From positions 1 through 8,187 of the forward strand of contig JAGIAF010000157.1 of NCBI GenBank assembly GCA_017745015.1: DNA of 8,187 nucleotides, in the 5' to 3' direction. Position 1 is the stretch's first letter. Every line of letters starts with the position of its first letter. The DNA is from Bdellovibrio sp. (GTDB lineage Bacteria > Bdellovibrionota > Bdellovibrionia > Bdellovibrionales > Bdellovibrionaceae). Below, piece after piece: positions 5,943 to 8,187 of this stretch. The notes beneath the pieces are model-generated. The model did not search any database. It worked only from the letters and a program-made list of their open reading frames with translations, and was not told where the DNA came from. The translations under genes and the position numbers were made by a program.

Positions 5943-6830
5943 ATGACAAATTCGACATTACGTCGTGCATTGGCCGTTGTTGCAATGATAGCAACTGTAG
6001 GCTTCACGTATTCATCAGTACAAACTGAAAAAGTCTGTGAAGGTTTCGTTCCTGAAAATAACCAGTACATTCCTGCTGGCTTGTTTACAACAGGTGGAAT
6101 CTCTGAAGTTCAATTCAACCAAGTTATGGATCGTATGGAACAGATCTATAAGCCGATCGTTGAAGCGGATGGCAAAACATTGAGAATCAACCGTTTGTGG
6201 ACGAACGGTACGGTGAATGCATCAGCTCAATTGTCTGGTAGTACGCGCATCCTTAATATGTACGGCGGCTTGGCTCGTCATAAAACTATCGGTATCGAAG
6301 GTATGGCTTTGGTTGCCTGCCACGAAATGGGTCACCACTTGGGTGGCGCTCCGAAAGTTGATGGCTGGTACGGTAACGCATGGGCATCTAACGAAGGTGC
6401 TTCCGACTATTTCGCAGCTTTGAAATGTCTGCGCGTGTTCTTCTCTCAAGATGACAACGCGACAATCGTAGCTGGTTTGACTATTGACCCAACTGCAAAA
6501 GCAGGTTGCGAAGCTCAATACTCAGATATCAACGATCAACTTATCTGCTTGAGAATCTCTGAAGCAGGTCAACAAGTAGCTAACTTGTTTGCTGACCTTT
6601 CTAAGGAATCAACTCCAGCAAAATACAGCACGCCAGATCCAAGACAAGTTCGTGAGACTGACGATTCTCACCCTGCGACTCAATGCCGTTTGGATACATA
6701 CTTCCAAGGTGCATTGTGCCCAGTGCGTGTATCTGACGCTTTGAGCGACACAGATTACAAACAAGGTTCTTGCTACTCACCACGCGATGCTGTTGGCTTC
6801 CGCCCACGTTGCTGGTTTGCGCCGAACTAA
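5943..6830 (+). CDS. Putative exported zinc metalloprotease with thermolysin-like HExxH...NExxSD site
   Basis: 295 residues; no named family recognised with certainty. The N-terminus MTNSTLRRALAVVAMIATVGF is a basic plus hydrophobic export signal or membrane anchor (about 7-24), with no lipobox and no obvious AxA cleavage site. The core VACHEMGHHLGG gives zinc ligands H127 and H131 with catalytic E128. SNEGASDYFAAL follows exactly 19 residues after H131 and supplies E151. Thermolysin (M4) has the same 19-residue gap and NExxSD pattern, so a gluzincin site is a well-founded inference. The rest does not look like M4: it is short, with no propeptide, and the late DDSHPATQCRLDT (240-252) recalls the HP..R region of M48-type enzymes. 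Nine cysteines (32, 126, 162, 189, 202, 248, 259, 277, 290) suggest disulfides and a periplasmic or secreted location. It appears monocistronic, with a strong ribosome site and a terminator downstream. Substrate unknown. Confidence 0.85.
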   Translation: MTNSTLRRALAVVAMIATVGFTYSSVQTEKVCEGFVPENNQYIPAGLFTTGGISEVQFNQVMDRMEQIYKPIVEADGKTLRINRLWTNGTVNASAQLSGSTRILNMYGGLARHKTIGIEGMALVACHEMGHHLGGAPKVDGWYGNAWASNEGASDYFAALKCLRVFFSQDDNATIVAGLTIDPTAKAGCEAQYSDINDQLICLRISEAGQQVANLFADLSKESTPAKYSTPDPRQVRETDDSHPATQCRLDTYFQGALCPVRVSDALSDTDYKQGSCYSPRDAVGFRPRCWFAPN

Positions 6831-6841
6831 GTTCGTCTACG

Positions 6842-6855
6842 CTCCGTCATCGGAG
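6842..6855 (+). repeat. Short GC-rich hairpin after the zincin gene
   Basis: CTCCG, a TCAT loop, then CGGAG form a 5-bp stem 11 bases after the stop codon and 16 bases before the main terminator stem. It may stabilise the 3' end of the transcript. It is too short to be significant alone. Confidence 0.3.
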
Positions 6856-6871
6856 TTGGAATTGAACCACC

Positions 6872-6903
6872 AAAAGCCAATGTCTTGCGACATTGGCTTT
6901 TTT
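6872..6903 (+). terminator. Strong intrinsic terminator of the zincin gene
   Basis: AAAAGCCAATGTC (6872-6884), loop TTGC, then GACATTGGCTTTT (6889-6901) make 13 perfect pairs that run into a T tract (TTTTTT, A, TTTT). The A run on the 5' side would also give a T tract on the minus strand. It closes the protease unit before the efflux operon. Confidence 0.92.
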
Positions 6904-6923
6904 ATTTTCTCTTAGGACTAAAC

Positions 6924-6938
6924 AAGCTAGCCTAGCTT
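6924..6938. promoter_or_regulatory. 15-bp palindrome directly before the HlyD-family start codon
   Basis: AAGCTAG, a single C, then CTAGCTT is a perfect 7-base inverted repeat ending one base before the ATG at 6940. It occupies the place of the ribosome binding site, and no Shine-Dalgarno is present there. It may be an operator for a local repressor or a translational control element. Confidence 0.4.
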
Positions 6939-6939
6939 T

Positions 6940-7674
6940 ATGTCTAAGAAAAAAATCGTTCCGATTCTTATCGTCGCAGTTCTGATTGTCTTAGCTTTTC
7001 TAGTTAAGACCTTTCTATTCCGTTCTCATTTCAAATATGCCGGAACCATCGAAGTAACCAAGGTCGATATTCCCGCGCGTGTACAAGCGGTGATTGATAA
7101 TCTTCCGGTGAAGGAAGGTATGATCGTAGAAAAAGGTCAGCGTTTGGTGACCTTGTCTTGTGAAGATATAAAGATCGCCTATGACCTTGCCAAAGCAAAT
7201 TACACTCGCGGTAAGAGTCTTTTTAGCAGCGGAAATATCTCTGCTGAAAGCTATGATCAAATTCGTAGCAAGCGCGATGATCTGCAAGTTCGCACCAGTT
7301 GGTGTGAAGTGAGCTCTCCGCTGAAAGGCACCATCTTGACCAAATATTTTGAAGAAGGTGAAATGGTCAATCCTGGTGCAAAGCTTTTGACTGTGGGAAA
7401 TCTCGAAGAGGTCTATGCCTATTTCTATTTGCCTCACGACGAGATTGCGCCCCTAAAAATTGATCAACAAGTCACAGCCACATTGCCCGAGATGGATGAT
7501 AAGAAGTTTCCCGGTGTGATCGAGTTCATCAATCCCGATGCGGAGTTCACTCCTAAAAACGTCCAAACTCGCGACGAAAGAACGCGCTTGGTTTATGGCG
7601 TGAAGATTCGCTTTAAAAATATGGAAGGCGTATTGAAGCCGGGAATGACTTTGGAGTGGAACTCGGGAGGCTAG
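6940..7674 (+). CDS. HlyD/YbhG-type membrane-fusion (periplasmic adaptor) subunit of an ABC efflux system
   Basis: Inner-membrane-anchored adaptor that would link an ABC exporter to the outer envelope. Order in 244 residues: TM anchor (about 6-26), first half of the lipoyl domain (GTIEVTKVDIPARVQAVIDN with VKEGMIVEKGQRLVTL, about 35-72), a short alpha-hairpin (about 75-118) including YDLAKANYTRGKSLFSSG, second lipoyl half (EVSSPLKGTILTKYFEEGEMV, about 123-143), and a beta-barrel domain (about 156-244) with NVQTRDERTRLVYGVKI, a block characteristic of YbhG-like adaptors. It is shorter than E. coli YbhG (about 330), mostly through the reduced hairpin. The start is decided by an in-frame TAG at 6928-6930 with no other start codon between. 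The ABC ATPase gene begins 3 bases after its stop. Confidence 0.9.
   Translation: MSKKKIVPILIVAVLIVLAFLVKTFLFRSHFKYAGTIEVTKVDIPARVQAVIDNLPVKEGMIVEKGQRLVTLSCEDIKIAYDLAKANYTRGKSLFSSGNISAESYDQIRSKRDDLQVRTSWCEVSSPLKGTILTKYFEEGEMVNPGAKLLTVGNLEEVYAYFYLPHDEIAPLKIDQQVTATLPEMDDKKFPGVIEFINPDAEFTPKNVQTRDERTRLVYGVKIRFKNMEGVLKPGMTLEWNSGG
7665..7670 (+). promoter_or_regulatory. Ribosome binding site of the ABC ATPase gene inside the adaptor reading frame
   Basis: GGGAGG overlaps the last Gly codons of the adaptor and lies 7 bases before the ATG at 7678. It fixes the start and supports coupled translation of the two genes. Confidence 0.75.
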
Positions 7675-7677
7675 TTT

Positions 7678-8187
7678 ATGGAAAGCCTTTCTATTCAAGC
7701 CACAGATATTTATAAAAAAATGAAATCAGTTCCGGCCTTGCAGGGACTGAATATGCAGTTTGCGGCAAATGGCATTCATGGCATCATTGGACCAGAAGGT
7801 GCCGGGAAGACCACCTTCCTTCGTCATGTGATGGGTTTGCTGAAGCCAGATCAAGGTACGATTCAGTACTTTGAAAAAGACCGAGAGATTTCTTTTGCGG
7901 AGGCACGGACGGTTTTAGCGTATATGCCGCAAACCCAAAGTCTTTATGGCGAGCTGAGTATTCACGAGCATCTGGAATTCTTTAAAACACTTTATCAGTT
8001 AAAAGATGATTTTTATCGTGAGCGTCGCCAGAAGCTTTTGGAGATGACTCGTCTTGATAAGTTTCAAGATCGCTTGGCTTCGCAGTTGTCCGGCGGAATG
8101 TATAAAAAGTTAGGGCTGATATGCTCGTTACTGGCATCACCTAAAGTTTTACTTTTAGATGAGCCAACCAATGGTGTGGATCCACTC
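7678..8187 (+). CDS. ABC transporter ATP-binding protein (YbhF-like), 3'-truncated by window edge
   Basis: Nucleotide-binding subunit that would power the exporter whose adaptor is encoded just upstream. The first 170 residues are visible and open to the window end. Motifs in order: Walker A GPEGAGKTT (38-46), Q-loop in AYMPQTQSLYGELSIHEHL with Q85, ABC signature LSGGM (137-141), Walker B VLLLDEP (157-163, D161 and catalytic E162), and D-loop NGVDP (165-169). The H-loop is outside the window. Signature LSGGMYKKLGL, with no Q after GG, and the pairing with a YbhG-type adaptor fit the YbhF/DrrA-like drug and multidrug export ATPases. Full YbhF has two such domains in one chain; whether this one does cannot be seen. 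ATG at 7678 has GGGAGG 7 bases upstream. Permease genes like ybhS and ybhR are expected downstream. Confidence 0.93.
   Translation, partial: MESLSIQATDIYKKMKSVPALQGLNMQFAANGIHGIIGPEGAGKTTFLRHVMGLLKPDQGTIQYFEKDREISFAEARTVLAYMPQTQSLYGELSIHEHLEFFKTLYQLKDDFYRERRQKLLEMTRLDKFQDRLASQLSGGMYKKLGLICSLLASPKVLLLDEPTNGVDPL

Noticed and set aside
7015..7437. 140-residue open frame on the minus strand opposite the HlyD-family gene
   Set aside because: It is antisense to recognisable lipoyl and hairpin domains, with no start signal or motif of its own.
1..8187. Mobile elements, CRISPR arrays, tRNA or rRNA genes, attachment sites
   Set aside because: No transposase or integrase sequence, regularly spaced repeat array, cloverleaf or ribosomal sequence was seen; almost all of the window is taken up by ordinary coding genes.

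Overview
The window looks like a chromosomal stretch from a Gram-negative deltaproteobacterium-type organism. The predatory bdellovibrios (Bdellovibrionota) are my best guess, from the moderate GC content, the style of the chemoreceptor, the secreted small zincin and the mix of short unrelated transcription units. That assignment is an inference; no ribosomal or other phylogenetic marker is present. No tRNA, rRNA, CRISPR array, insertion sequence or phage gene was found.

Layout. (1) Positions 1-1709, plus strand: the 3' three quarters of feoB, the ferrous iron transporter, cut by the window edge just after the G3 loop of its G domain. It ends in an 8-base convergent gap with the next gene, and a near-perfect palindrome covers that gap. 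(2) Positions 1718-5710, minus strand: in transcription order, a HAMP-less methyl-accepting chemotaxis protein (5710 to 4046), a WecE-type sugar aminotransferase (4005 to 2869) and a GT4 glycosyltransferase (2863 to 1718). The last two lie 5 bases apart and almost certainly form a surface-polysaccharide operon. A weak terminator-like hairpin and a possible promoter separate them from the receptor gene. (3) Positions 5711-5942: a 232-base divergent intergenic region with a bulged hairpin and a spaced 12/15 direct repeat. (4) Positions 5943-6830, plus strand: a small, exported, cysteine-rich protein with a thermolysin-like zinc site (HExxH, 19 residues, then NExxSD), followed by a strong intrinsic terminator. 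(5) Positions 6940-8187, plus strand: a short HlyD/YbhG-type membrane-fusion protein and the first 170 residues of an ABC ATPase, the start of a YbhGFSR-like efflux operon that runs out of the window.

Functionally these are separate modules: iron import, envelope glycan synthesis, chemotaxis, secreted proteolysis and efflux. Nothing here is a clear new multi-gene system. The points most worth a second look are the compact gluzincin with its unusual zinc-site cysteine, the FeoB whose G4 and G5 guanine-recognition motifs are both degraded, and the repeats and palindromes in the intergenic regions.
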